A DNA stretch of 64,000 nucleotides from Bradysia coprophila (Eukaryota; Arthropoda; Insecta; Diptera; Sciaridae), in NCBI RefSeq assembly GCF_014529535.1, contig NW_023503606.1, positions 124,001 through 188,000 of the forward strand. Reading direction: 5' to 3'. The translations under genes and the position numbers were made by a program. Every line of letters starts with the position of its first letter. Position 1 is the stretch's first letter. Below are positions 1 to 12,626 of this stretch, in pieces. A model generated the notes under the pieces. That model was not told the DNA's origin and did not search any database. It saw only the letters and a program-made list of their open reading frames with translations.

Positions 1-37
1 TGAATGAATGCCATCAACAAGTCATCGTTTAACTTAC

Positions 38-3000
38 GTATCGTTTGCATCTTTGTTCACCGGTAAATGATCCACCCATCTTAGCAGACCCGATCGTGTG
101 GCAACGAACGATAGCTTAACACCAAACATCTGATAGCCTTGGCTGAAAATAACATTGAAATGTGTTAGACTTTGGCAATGATTTATTTGGTTCAAAATCC
201 TTCGATTTGATAAATGGATGATCGACCTGTGAAAGTAATGGAAATTTATTTTGTTTTATAAGGGGGGGAAACGGGGTAAGCATTAGAGAGTTCCAATAAC
301 CAGATTGGGTCAATGAGATTTTGTTTAAATTGTCGAAAATTTCATTCAATCGCAATTTGTCTCACAATAATGAAGTAAAAGATTTAGCGACAAACTTAAA
401 AATCGTTCAAAAACAGGAGCCACATATTATATGACTGTGTCGTCTGTGAAAGGTCATTTGCAAAAGGCGAACATGTTATGCTCACCTAAATAAAAGCACT
501 ATTTGCAAAAGGTTTTCACACACGACAAGATTGTCAGCGATGTGACTATCTGGTCTATTACTGCTTTTGAGCTAACAAATCTGCGAAATCTTTTACTTCA
601 TTTTTTATAACAAGCACTTTGCTATATAAGAGCAAGAGCACATTAGACAGACTTGTCGTTTATTTTGGTCGTCGCTGTCGATAACTGATGTTTATTTCAA
701 TATGAAAAATACGTCTGAAGGATCGTCAAGGCATTCTATCGTATCAACGCACTGTCAGTGCGTTGACCGTATATAATAAATATATCTCCTCAACAAGTAC
801 GACAGACCACAAATCTCTTTTCAACAAAATGCAAATTTTTAGAAGCTCTCTGGACAAATTGCGATAAAACGAACACAACAAATTCGTCTAGCCTAAAAAT
901 ACGTTTGATTCAATGAAATCAATGAAAGGTTTTCGTGGTAACACCTATTTTACATCCTTGGTAAGCCTGCGGTTTATTTATTTTTTGATGGAACAAAACA
1001 AAAACATTGTGCGAATTTTACCTCCTCTGACCAAGCATTTTGCGATAAATGGAAACGAAAGAATTAATTTTCTTTTGTTAGGTTTACCTGTGCAATAGAG
1101 CCATCAAGGTGGCGATTGGGCTATAGAGTGAAACGTGCGATATGATGTGCTCGTATTAGTATTAAAATCATTTTGCGTTTAAAGAATAAGAAAACATTTC
1201 AATTGGCTCAGTTATAATAGTTTGGGACGCAAATTAAAGTGACTGGTTCCGCAGATCATACACCGGAAAAAAAATCGAAAATGGTGATAGTCGCATCATG
1301 ATAGTCGAAGTAGTAATAATTGCTTGCAAACATCAAATATAAACCATATGCGAGCATATTTTACCACACTCAGCCATATTATACTACTGACGCGGATAAA
1401 TGTGTCATTTTAGGTTATATAATAACAGAATTTCCAAATCGCGTTGTGGTGGATTTTGCAGCATATTGTCATTTGCAGTCTGTAGAATACTAATATGGCT
1501 TGGAGTGGTAAAATATTCTGGAAGGTAGTAATCGATGAATATGTGTTCAAACAGCATTTATACTACTTGGGGTCGCACTATCATCGACCATTTGTTAGGT
1601 TGTATGTTGTTTTTGTTCACAAATGTGTTGACCAATTAACACTTTACATGTGAATACGGACACATTTAAGGTACTAGAGCCCCCTTGCATATCAGTCAAT
1701 CATGAAGTCTTGTGGTTGAAGCGTGTTTCAACTAAATCAGATGATGAAAATGGTATGAAGGTTTACTTTCATTTCATTTATGATTCACTAGACTTGTACA
1801 TGCAAGAAGGTTTGACCTACTTCATTCAGATCGGTCATCTCTTTGCCACTGTCGCCACGGCCTGACGGGATGTGGTTTATTTACAGCATTAAAGCATCGT
1901 AAGATGCTTGTCACTTTATCTCATGGTTCGAAACAGGTAGCAGAAACTTTCATTTGAAGCGTGTTTGTTGTTCGGACACAATGGTCTTCAATTCATTTCA
2001 TTTCATTTATTTTTCATAAAAATAAAACACAACAAGTGACCTGCGTAGCTCCAGTTTGTAACAATTCTAAGGAGCTACTTTGGGGAACCAAATCGATGTC
2101 GTAACGAGGGTACTGGTAAAGAAGGTCTGTTAAGTCTATTTAAAAAAAAAATTCAACAATTATTTTATTCTTTTGAATGTTCTCTGAGTGTCCGTTGGGC
2201 AACGATAAACTGAACTGAGAATGACTAATGTAAGCCAACGTAAGTAGCGTTCTGAATAGTTAAATACAAGAACGGGGCATGTCACATTATAGCGAATTAT
2301 AGGAAAAATGAAATTCCATTGATTTAGTCTTGACTTATTAGGCTATGTAACAATATGCATGGCTGTTCGAAATCGGGGCATCAAAAGTCTAATATCTCGG
2401 TCTACTTAAAATGCAAACAACACTCGATCGGTTGAACCAGTCACGTTTCGTCCGACATTATACTGAGCAATTGTATTAAAACTAAAGAGAAATGTGCATT
2501 TCAAACGAAATCATATTGAAACGACAACAGAATCACATTCATATTCGGTATAAAATTTGCACACTTACTGCTTGTCCTCCTTTCTCGTGGCATGAGACGG
2601 CCGATCCATGCCGTCGGTCACCATTGCGTCACGAACTAGTGTCTGCAGCAGTGCACGATCACAGTAATATGGTTCTGATTTTCGTGACTGTGCATTTAGA
2701 ATATGTTGATTTTGGCCGGACGACGAGCCACCGTAATGGGGTTGCGGTGATCTCGGCCGAACGCTCATCCATTTCCATCGAGGCCTACCTGCTCTGGCCA
2801 AAAAGTGCAGAATTTGCTTTTCGGGCGTATCGAATGTCGTGTTTTCTTGATCAGCTGGAAATTCGGCGGATGAGTCGCGCTCTTTACCGAAATCATGCAA
2901 GTTATTGTATTCACAGTACACCCTGAAATTATAGAAATTTGTTGGTAAAAATGAGAGACTAAAAATCGACAGCAATTCAATTTACCAATCGGGGTGCACG

Positions 3001-6000
3001 CGCCAATTCTCGCCTTTTAGATATTCGGTAACTGAAAAGAAATATTTTTTGATAAAATTGCCGCCCCTCAAATCCAATTCAATTCGAAAATACCATTTTG
3101 ATGCGAATGTCGAATCTCCTCTTGCGAACTAAGTTCATGCATTCCATATTTGTCTGGTAATGCTAGCGCCAAGGTAAACGGTGTACCTTCAATAGGGCCG
3201 TAAAAATATCTTCACAAACAAAAGGAGAAAAACAATTGATTAAGAGTGCGCTAAATAATTAACCGATTCAGAAGTGTTACCGTTGAGTTCGCATTGACAC
3301 TCTCTTCATGTCATCCAAGTGGGTGAGAACAGTAAACTCCATTTCACCTTCTTTTTGCATGACCATTTCTTGCCTCATCTGAAAATTTATTAATTTTTTT
3401 GTTGTTGTGATATTTATGGACAATGGACATTCAGGCAACAAGTCTACATTGGTTGCAACGCAACTTAATTCAATACTAGTTTTAATAACCGTTTGTGTAG
3501 ACCAGGTACTTATGTGATTGTGGACGTATTAAGTTCTTTAAGAAAAGTCGTGGAAAAAAATCCGGAAAATGGAAAATGTTTTTTCAGCCCGGAAAAGCCA
3601 TTCATGTGAAAACCTTCAAAGTCGAATATCTCCGAAAATATAACATCTTTTTCAAAAATTTCTTCTGTTCTGGCTCATTACCAATATTTCATGATAATGT
3701 CTAAAAAGTGTCCCGGGAAATTCATCAACTTTAAAGTCATTTTCCCTGGCCATTTCCAATTTATTTTTCATAAAAGTGGTGTCATTGGAAAGCTACAATC
3801 AAGTATTTTGGGTCAAGTATTTACTTCAGCAGTCCTGTTTTGTGACTGTTTATGAAGTAACTCATCCAAAATAATGTTGAATCTTTGTTCTAGACACAAG
3901 TCATTTCTTTCGTTTTTTGCTATTTTTTGGCCCTTTAACAAGTTTGAAGTCACCAGAATTCAGGCGATTTTTCTGGTTCCATTCAGAATTCTGTCAAATT
4001 CTGAAAAAATCGTCAAAATACTCTGTAGTTATATAGTTTTTAGGATAGGGAAGACAATGGGCCATGAAGACGTCACTTATTATTAGGAACTGACCTCTGG
4101 TGACTTCAAAATTGCTCAAAGTCCAAATGTTAGGCCAAAAAATGGCAAAAACGTAAGAAAAGTCTAGTGTCTAGAACAAAGAAGTAGTTGGAACGTCCGG
4201 ATTCGACATTATTTTGGATGAGTTGCTCCATAAACAGTCCCAAAAATATTTTCATTTGGGAACGGGTCCAATAAAATAGGTTATGTCACACGAAAAATCA
4301 TTGGTAAAAGTAAATTCAAATTTTCATAGGGACGTTAATATCATCCCAAATATGGAACTTTCCATAATCATTGGACAGTAATCATGGAGAGGGGAAATGG
4401 GGACGAAATGTCTGTGCACTGGAACTAGTATACCAGATAATAGAGCTCATCATCATCTGTCGTCCTACTCCTCGAGGGAGCATAGAGAATCTACACATTG
4501 TTGCCATCGGTACCTATTATTGATCTAGAAAAATTCTTAAAAATGACTTTTCCAGGCCATGTCTCAGGCTCCTGAACATAGAAGTACTTGAATGTAGATT
4601 TCGAATGACACCACTTATATGAAAATTGGATTGGAAATGGCCTGGGAAAATGGCTTCAAAGTTAAAGAATTTTCTATGACTATTGTTGTGAGGAACCCTA
4701 ACAGCGACTCCATTCCGACTATTCAAAAAAAAAGATTCTTCCATGAAACATCAGTAATGAGCCATTCTTTCCAGAAGATAAGAAGCGTTTCAAGAAGATA
4801 TTGTATTTTCAGAGATATTCGACTTTAATTGTTTTCGTATGAATGGTTTTTCCGGGCGGAAAAACAATTTTCCATTTTCCGGAAACATATTTGGTCCACA
4901 ACTTTTCGAGGCAAACAACATGGAACAAAGAAAAATTTTAAAGAACTTAAGACGTACGCGTACAGAGTCCTTCCTTTTTTTCGACATAATAATCTCGACT
5001 ATGTGAGCTTTAAGCTTATTCTTTCAATTAATGAAAAAAGCTCAAGGATCACAAACGCTTTGTATAGTTCGAAGGTCAATAATCAAGTAACAAATATTTT
5101 GATTGCTAATGCAACTTACATCCAACAAATAGTTCGTGTTCTCATCCTCCTTATCACTTATGTTATTGTTATTCTTCTTCGGCTCAGTTTCTGGTAACTC
5201 AACCTCAGTTAAATCGGTAGACTTATATTTAGGCTTCAACGACTCCAAATAATTGGATTCATCGTTCTGCAAACGAAAAGAAAAACAAACAGATCCATTA
5301 AATTCACCGAATTCTCATTCATATTGCAATTTATCAATTACGTCTGTACGAAGATCAGGATGATACAAAACTCTACCATTATTATCTACGATAAATGAGT
5401 ACCCGTTAACTCCAAGCTGTAACGAAAAATTATATTGGATTTTATCCCACGCCGCTCCACAAACCCAACCGAATCAAAAACCTTACTTTGTATTGCGGAA
5501 CCATTTTCTTGATGTCCTCAATGGGTACATCAGTTCCAACAACGCCCAATAGATTAGCAACTCGGACAGATGTATTGCGTCGATCATAAACGGGCGTTGA
5601 TACGGTGGTAAATAAGCGTTGAGCATTTCCATGTTTGCCGAAATTTGGTCGCGACAAGCCACCGACAAAGACATGACTCCAGTGGATTGGATGATCGGCT
5701 TGGTATAAGACCATCGGTCTGGCCATTACCAAAGCATATTCGATAACACGTCTGCGGGCTTCCTCTTCAGAGTTTATTTGTACATAATAACCTGGAGATA
5801 GATCGAAATTGACAATTAGAGTCGCAACAGAAGAATTTCTCTGTTTGAATCGTTCAACCTTTGTTTGTGCAGGCTATGCTGTGCATGTTTTCTCGGCTGC
5901 TAGAGTCACCATTTATAAGATATGTAAAAATTCTAACAGGCATGTGTGGCCAATTGTAGTGCTTAATAACCTAAAATTTTAAATGGGGATGGTCAAAGAG

Positions 6001-9000
6001 ACTCGAGGTTTTCAAATTTCATCTCGACATACTTCATTGTGCGTTTCAGAGAGTCCGTCGGTTATCAACATTATTGCTTGGTTACATTGGCTTCCGAGAC
6101 CGGACTGGTTGTACTAGTAATCGAGAATGAATTGGAAAAGTTAGGTAAATTCATTCTTTCGTTCGCTTTAAGGTTAACATACCCGATGTAATAGTTCGAA
6201 TGCATACTCGAACCCGGCCGTAAAGTTTGCCACATTCTCACATTTTACTGCTTTCATAGCAGCCAGAATTTCTTTGATATTATCGGAAGTAGCCCGAACC
6301 TGTAAGGGGTAAGAAAGGTGATAAATGTTAATTTTCCAAAGATAAAGCTTGTTTTCTGTTCTGAAGGTAAATCACATATTCTTGACCACATTGTTGACAC
6401 ACTTTTCATTTCCTCCCCCAAGGAATTAACAGAGAATTGAAGAAAATTAGGAAAACTCAGTTTTCAGACTGTGTAATGCACTAAACACTGTGATATGCTG
6501 CCCTGCCTGGACTGCGCACTGGTTTAACAGTAGATTACGTATCTATGGGAGAAATGATGGAAAAAGGATACTAGGGCCCATCCACTCAAGTGAATCTATT
6601 TGTCATTATTTCTCTCGTAGGCACATGCGCTATTTTAATCGACTTAACAAACAAATGACACCAGGAAATAATGTCCCATTTATCCACGTAGCGTTTAGTA
6701 ATAGTTATTTACATGCTTATGCACGGTAAAGTGCACTCTGCATCACTTTAAGCCTTCGGCTCGACCTGCAAGCACCACCTTTGGCCAAAAAGTTTCACAC
6801 AAGGATTTAAACTACTTCATCTGACTAGAACGACAATCTAGCATTTATCCCTCTAGTGCAAAACTGTTTATCTCGATGCATCTGTTCTCGGCAGATAAAA
6901 TAGTGAAGGCAGAGTCGCATAATCTACTATTACATAACAAGGGATAGAAGGATGAAAAGTAGAGTTAGTGCATTTTTTTGACCTGACGAGAAGCCTAGGA
7001 AAGAGTGACTTTTAATTTTCATTCGAGTATTTTAATGGATTTTACATGCTGAAGGCGTCGACAGAAGTGCATGAATTATGAGTACGGTTTTCGGCGCGCG
7101 TAGCATGAAACAATTATTTTCTTTTGAACATTATGACAGACGACAAAATTAGTTTCGAATCTATTACTACTTTTGATCGAAGTATTTTCAACAGATTGAT
7201 ACTAAATCTTTTACTTCATTCGATTTGGTGTACATTATACCATAAAAGATCGCAATGATGAGAGCTCATCGCATTTTTGTAGTCGTTGTCAATAACAGAT
7301 CAGTTTCTGCTGAAGTAAGCTCTACACAGCTCCAAATTTATGTAAATGCAAAACTATTCATTGCATACTCACCATTTTATCCTTGAAACATGGCACAGCT
7401 GATCGTGTGACGTCAGAAAAAACAATCAGATTAACGTAATCATTATCACTTAACGTGTCCAGTATGGCTTCAATTGTAGCTATGGCTATTTCGAAGCTTG
7501 ATCCAGACATGGATCCAGACGAATCGAGTAAAATCATCTGCAACAGAAGTACCAATGTTAAGGTAAAACAGTTACGGATTCACTATCACTAAAATGTCAT
7601 ACAATATCTTTCGGTGATGATGCGGCCTGTATGAACCAATCTTCGGTACGAAAATCATGAGTTGATTTTTCATTGTTTAACGGTTCATGAATGCTGGGAA
7701 ATCGTCGCATGAATCCACGGCTCGATCCATAATACTGGCATGGGTAATGAGATGTTATGTAAAATGCGAGATATAAAAAGTCCGAAAATGAAAGTACTGC
7801 GCGAAATGAACCGCAGACCCGTCAAGACTTGTTTAAGTGAAATTCGTTTTAAAAGTACGCAACCAGTGGACATTGGCCTCGCTGATTGTCGACTTTATTT
7901 TACATTTCGCTAAAAATCGACAATTGGATCTGAGGTTCACATTGATATCGGTTGGCTTGCCGGCTATTTTTAATGTGGTTTTATGTGGAAGAGGACCAAT
8001 AACTTTTGCATTACCTGCCAGGATAGTGCAGAATCGCGTTCTAAATTATTAGAAAACAACGGATCTAAATGAGACGACCAAGCGATTTGAGACTGATAAT
8101 CTGGGTCTGTTGGGAGAATAATTAAATTTTGAAAATTATCTGTCGTATCTGGAGCAGTCAACCATACCTTTAGTGTCATCAACACCAGAAGGCACTAATA
8201 TGGAACTTAAACTAAGATTAACAGATAATTTATCGAATCGCCTCATCGGCTTGAGCAACAGATCTTTGTCATGTTTGGCATCGGATGCATAATCTGTGAA
8301 TCTATGTGCATCATAGAATCGTGTTTGCGATGATTGACTTTGGCTTGACTCTTCCGATAGTGCTGCTTGTTCGGCGGAATCCATGATTCTCTGTGGATAA
8401 ATTAACATTTTTTTTTGGGTTGACACAAATTTTTCGTTCGACAAAACAAAAATGTTTGAAAAAGCGAAAGCCATACCATAACTGCATTCATTTTAAATTC
8501 CATAAAGTTTTTCACTTCTGTAGCCAGCTCACGTAATAGCAATATGCCATCTTTTCGTGTAACTTCGCCTTCTAAATCTTTATATTTCTAAAAATGAAAA
8601 TAAAAGTTTTTTAATTGGTTTAATGTTTCGATCAATAGCATTAAACGCGATGGAAATTGAAACAGTTAGCGCCGTGTATGAACATAAAATTGGATCTATC
8701 TATAAATATATGTCTCGCTCTATATCGGTGTAACACTCCTACAGTGTATGTCTGAAGTGTTGAAGCTTGATAAAAAAAATGAAAGCATTATGCTGTCATG
8801 TGCTTTCAACTTTATAATTAGTGTCTGCGAATATTTTATGTTTGAAAACGTTTTTCTGCACAAAGTTTGTAATTATGAAAAAATTTTCCCTTCAGAACGG
8901 TATAAGGCTTCAGTAGAAAATCACTTGCAGTCTGCCTGCCTAGGCATTTCGCAAACATTTCATTGTTACTAACTTACTTCTCCATCGATCTTAATCAACT

Positions 9001-10494
9001 CAATGAACATCAAAAATGACTTGTGCAAAAATTTAGACGGAATTCGATAAATATTGAACTAATGATAGGTGACTGCATGGCACTGCTCCTAGCATGAACA
9101 TAGAAAATATTCTTAGGCTGTTGAAATCACAGTTGGCACTAAGTTTATTTTCTATTTCTATACACTGAAGCCTCAAAATTTGACACTTGACAATTCAGTG
9201 TTCATGGTAGGAGCAGTGCTGTGAGGACCAATATCAATGGTGCCTTTGACTGCAACAGTGCCTATATTAGCGAAAATATTTTCACGAATTTTCTCAAATT
9301 TTCGCGATTTTCTCAAATTTCCACCAAAATTCTTTTGGGAAAATTCACGAAAATTTGAGAAAATTCGTGAAAATAATTTCGCGAACTTAGGCACTGGACT
9401 GCACTAACAAACAGGTCGATCACTTTTTTAATTTCTGTTTCTTTTAGCGGCTGGAGAATGAATTGCTAGCAACGTCACGACCTATTTTGAAGAATTTGAA
9501 TTCTTGAAAATCCTCGAAAAGTCATGAAATTCTTGATTGGAGTTCTTCAAAAGATTTTAAGAAATTTCAAAAATTCAAATTCGCGAAAATTAGCCCTGAC
9601 TAACGGTGGTCATGATGCACCCATTCTCATTGTTCTACCATATCATATCAATCTTATACTCACTATCCTATCTATCCCACTATAGTCCACCATCAATGAA
9701 CATTCTAAAAGTTTGAAATTGTTGCTTATAAATTGATGTAGCCATTCCTGGCGAAATACTTGCAGAAATTCATACACAAATTCATTTCTCTTCTAATGAA
9801 TAGACCCTAATTATAAAAAGGATTCAAATCAGAAGCCTGAATCTCATTTAAATATGTTTCTTATTAAAATATTGAAACAAGAAAAAACCATCAAAGAAAT
9901 GACCATCACATACCACCCTTCCGCTTGAACTCCCGCTTAGAGAATGTACCGCTCATCCCTCTATGAAAGACTACTGACTACATAAAATGGAAACGCCATA
10001 AAATATCTCTATTTTGTCGAATGACCCATATTTCGCTTTACGCTGAAAGTGTACTAGAAGGACGCGCATACGTTTGTAGCGTAACGTAAAATATATAGCA
10101 AAAAAAAATAATCCTTGAACCCGATTGAACGTGTAAACGAGAGAACTGTTTTTTCTTCGGTTCGGTATCATTGACAGAATTTTAATGTAGCAAAACGAGT
10201 GCATAATTCATGGTAAACTTACATTCTTAATGTCGTTCAGTTTTGTAAATTGCTTCCCAAACGCCCATAAATCAACACCGAATTTTAGTGCCCAATTTCG
10301 TACTCTGTGCGGGTTGCGGAAGAGAAGAGAAGAGAAAAAAATGTTGTTCTTGAATCGGAACAGTCGACAAAATTTTATTGTTTGCATATTTACTCATTAT
10401 GTGGTATGTCTTCCTCTTGATCACCAATCACTAGGGTTGTAGTTGTCAGAAAAATGACAAATAAAATGGATACAACGGCAACGTTTCGGCTCAT
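38..10494 (-). CDS. Voltage-gated calcium channel alpha2/delta subunit, 3' end off the window
   Basis: Auxiliary subunit that traffics CaV channels to the membrane and synapse; extracellular. Exons (minus): 10394-10494, 10223-10304, 8477-8587, 8168-8390, 8015-8106, 7603-7734, 7373-7537, 6183-6299, 6033-6113, 5859-5970, 5487-5791, 5342-5416, 5120-5266, 3281-3378, 3094-3209, 2986-3031, 2569-2922, 38-142. They join in one frame for 820 residues. Residues 1-24 look like a signal peptide (MSRNVAVVSILFVIF). A VWA N-terminal region follows, then the VWA domain with MIDAS motif DSSGS near residue 252 and TDG near 359. The stretch RPMVLYQADHPIHWSHVF and the Cache-like segment LGVNGYSFIVDNNGRVLYHP are family signatures. 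Later landmarks are WRVHPDWVYCEYN and FVATRSGLLRW. The start is the ATG at 10494 that opens the signal peptide. The remaining C-terminal exons lie left of position 38. Drosophila has several paralogues; which one this is cannot be told here. Confidence 0.95.
371..604. repeat. Inverted-repeat element in the last visible alpha2/delta intron
   Basis: The motif ATGAAGTAAAAGATTT near 371-386 returns inverted at 585-601. Both copies belong to the dispersed family described in the findings. The arms lie in the 2.4-kb intron 143-2568, where no further exon was seen. Confidence 0.5.
3543..4907. repeat. 1.4-kb foldback (nested inverted repeat) in an alpha2/delta intron
   Basis: Imperfect outer arms (about 3543-3810 and 4585-4907) share blocks such as TCCGGAAAATGG, with its complement CCATTTTCCGGA, and the sequence around the CATTTTCCCTGGCCATTTCC block. 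Inner arms (about 3839-3900 and 4160-4230) share TTCTAGACAC and CATCCAAAATAATGT. No transposase ORF is present. It fills most of intron 3379-5119. It is probably an old foldback transposon; divergence suggests it is not recent. Confidence 0.6.
6985..7110 (-). repeat. Divergent copy of a dispersed ~220-bp repeat
   Basis: Read on the minus strand, this stretch resembles 47512-47729 and 53298-53507. The shared blocks are CATGCTAC...GCGYCGAAAACC, GCACTTCT and TAAAATCCATTA. It lies in the alpha2/delta intron 6300-7372. Confidence 0.45.
9256..9396. mobile_element. 141-bp hAT-type MITE
   Basis: Terminal inverted repeats of about 50 bp start CAGTGCCTA and end TAGGCACTG. The arms repeat CACGAATTTTCTCAAATTTT. 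The flanks carry an 8-bp near-duplication, GACTGCAA (9248-9255) and GACTGCAC (9397-9404). An 8-bp duplication and terminal CAGTG fit the hAT superfamily. It sits in alpha2/delta intron 8588-10222 and has no coding capacity. Confidence 0.75.
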
Positions 10495-12626
10495 TTTGAA
10501 TGAAATTTTCTTTTCTTTTCTATACTTCTTAAACTTAAAACTTGAACTAAATGTGGTTGGCTTAAATATTTTTACTAAAAATATATAATTCCCACTAAAA
10601 TTTATATTTAACTACGTAGCTCCTCAACACAATCACTAATTTTATTTAGATTTTAATTTAATTTTATTTATTTTTTAATTTTAATTTAATTAACGTACGG
10701 AACGGACACACACATATATATAATGAATATTTACACGCTCACGGCCACACGCTAGTAACAATCAAAGATTCTAATTAATGTTATCATTTTTGCAATAGTT
10801 ATTATCACCAGAAATTGCATTACATTTAATTATTTTATTGTTTTGAGTATTTTGGGGTTGGCTATCTATGTAATAACCGAAATGACAATGAAAATATTTA
10901 GTCGAAAATTGTACGCACAAATTTTTAGTAGAATTTTTGTTTGTTGGTTTAGTTATTATTGAATAATAGAATTTTCGTTTGCTTTTAATTTTCGATTAGT
11001 TTTATTGATATTATGGAAGTTTTGATATTGAGAGGATTACACACAGGATATATAACTCGTACGATATGATTAATGGATTCCGTTTTATGTATATAATATG
11101 TAGATATACGCTTTTTGTATATTGTAGGTATATTGTAGGTTTATGATGTGGTATACGTTTTCTTCTGGCCCATTCCCATTTTCCCTTTAATCGTATTTCA
11201 AGTTTAATAACACAATCGATGTATAGCTTATATATTGACCATGGAGCACTTCCGATTTAGACATGATATTCCGTAAAACGAATGATCGTTTATGTTTTTA
11301 CTATTAAAATAATACGATTTTACTATTTAAGAACGGGTCAAACTCAAGGCCAAAACTGCATCCACATTGATTTTATAATATTCAGCGCTTCGTGTGTTAT
11401 TCTTATTCTTCTTCCTTCGCCGTTTTCGAAACGAAAATTTTTTTGTTGGAGACGATTTATAAAACGTTTAGCAAATTGCACAATTCGAATTGAAAAAAAT
11501 TGACAAAACTTTGAGTGTAGTAGAAACAACTGTTCGTAGCGAATTACATCTATTTATAATAATTATTTTTGCATTTTTTTACACTCTGGAAAACTAGTTT
11601 CACTAATTTGATAAAATTGTCATAGTAAAGGAATCACAAAATTTATTCTATTGGCTGAGACGCAAGCGTGGCCCTTCCCGTTTTGTACAACGTTGAAGCT
11701 TTTTCTTATAGTTTATATAAACATTTTTGTACGATTTACGTACGAGTAGATTTATATGGGACCATAAACTGGGGACGTACTGCGTTTATACGCAACGCTC
11801 ATTTTTTGTTCAAATTTTCCTACTAAATCAATTGATGTTGATTAAATTACGAGAATTTAATTTCACTTTTCAGTTTACGAATTATCAATTTCTGATTTAC
11901 AATCAAATTCTAACGATATCGTTGATTTTCGAACATGTTCAGCCAACGTATAAACGAGCTCAAAAAGTTTAAACAAAAGTTGGCGCATGCGTTTCAACTT
12001 TTTTTTTTTGTACGAACCCAGTCATTTATTGATTTTTTTTAGAAGGGGAGCTGTGCATACGTAATGTTCGGAATGAGGATTCACTCTTTCAAACTTCGTA
12101 CGTATCAACAATCTACTACCGTTTTCTAATTTAGCTTTTAAAAAAAGTTACCATAACGTTCGTTGAATACAATCACTCAATTTTATACAAAGATTCGTCT
12201 GTATATATAGGGGATGGGATAGATGCAATTAATTTGTCCATTACCACTAAAGCGATAATTAAACGGGTTATCTGCTATCGACAATGACGACAAGAATAAG
12301 CGATGAGCACTAAATGTTTTTGTCTTATATATCCATCTGGATGATAAGCATATTGAAGTAGTAGATTTTGTACCGAAGAATAAGAAATACTTCAGACAAA
12401 TTAAGGAACATTTTTTGTTGTAGATTTCTGAAGCAATTAGTTGTGTCGGAACTTGGGCATTGTAGCCCCTTGAAGTCCGGCGCCGTTGTCAATTCAATTC
12501 ATATTTATATCATGAACAAGAAGATAGAATAAACTATCCAAACACAATGCGGTGATACGCAAAAATAAGATCGGCACAGTTCGCTCTTGTTTTATATTTT
12601 GTACTTCGATGATGTTTGTTTCTACT
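10495..12626. other. Intergenic, AT-rich; nothing recognised
   Basis: This is the region upstream of the alpha2/delta signal-peptide exon, so that gene's promoter and 5' UTR should lie here. I see runs of ATTTTAATTTAATT (10645-10695), short CA/TA microsatellites and one copy of the AAGTAGTAGATTTT repeat motif near 12355. No convincing ORF or promoter element was found. Confidence 0.5.

Noticed and set aside
2789..2922. A splice donor at 2788 that would end the alpha2/delta exon early
   Set aside because: A GTAGGC exists, but the continuing frame encodes conserved sequence (WKWMSVRPRSPQPH, YYCDRALLQTLVRDAMVTDG) up to 2569.
2492..2926. 144-codon plus-strand ORF
   Set aside because: Shadow of alpha2/delta exon 2569-2922 on the other strand.
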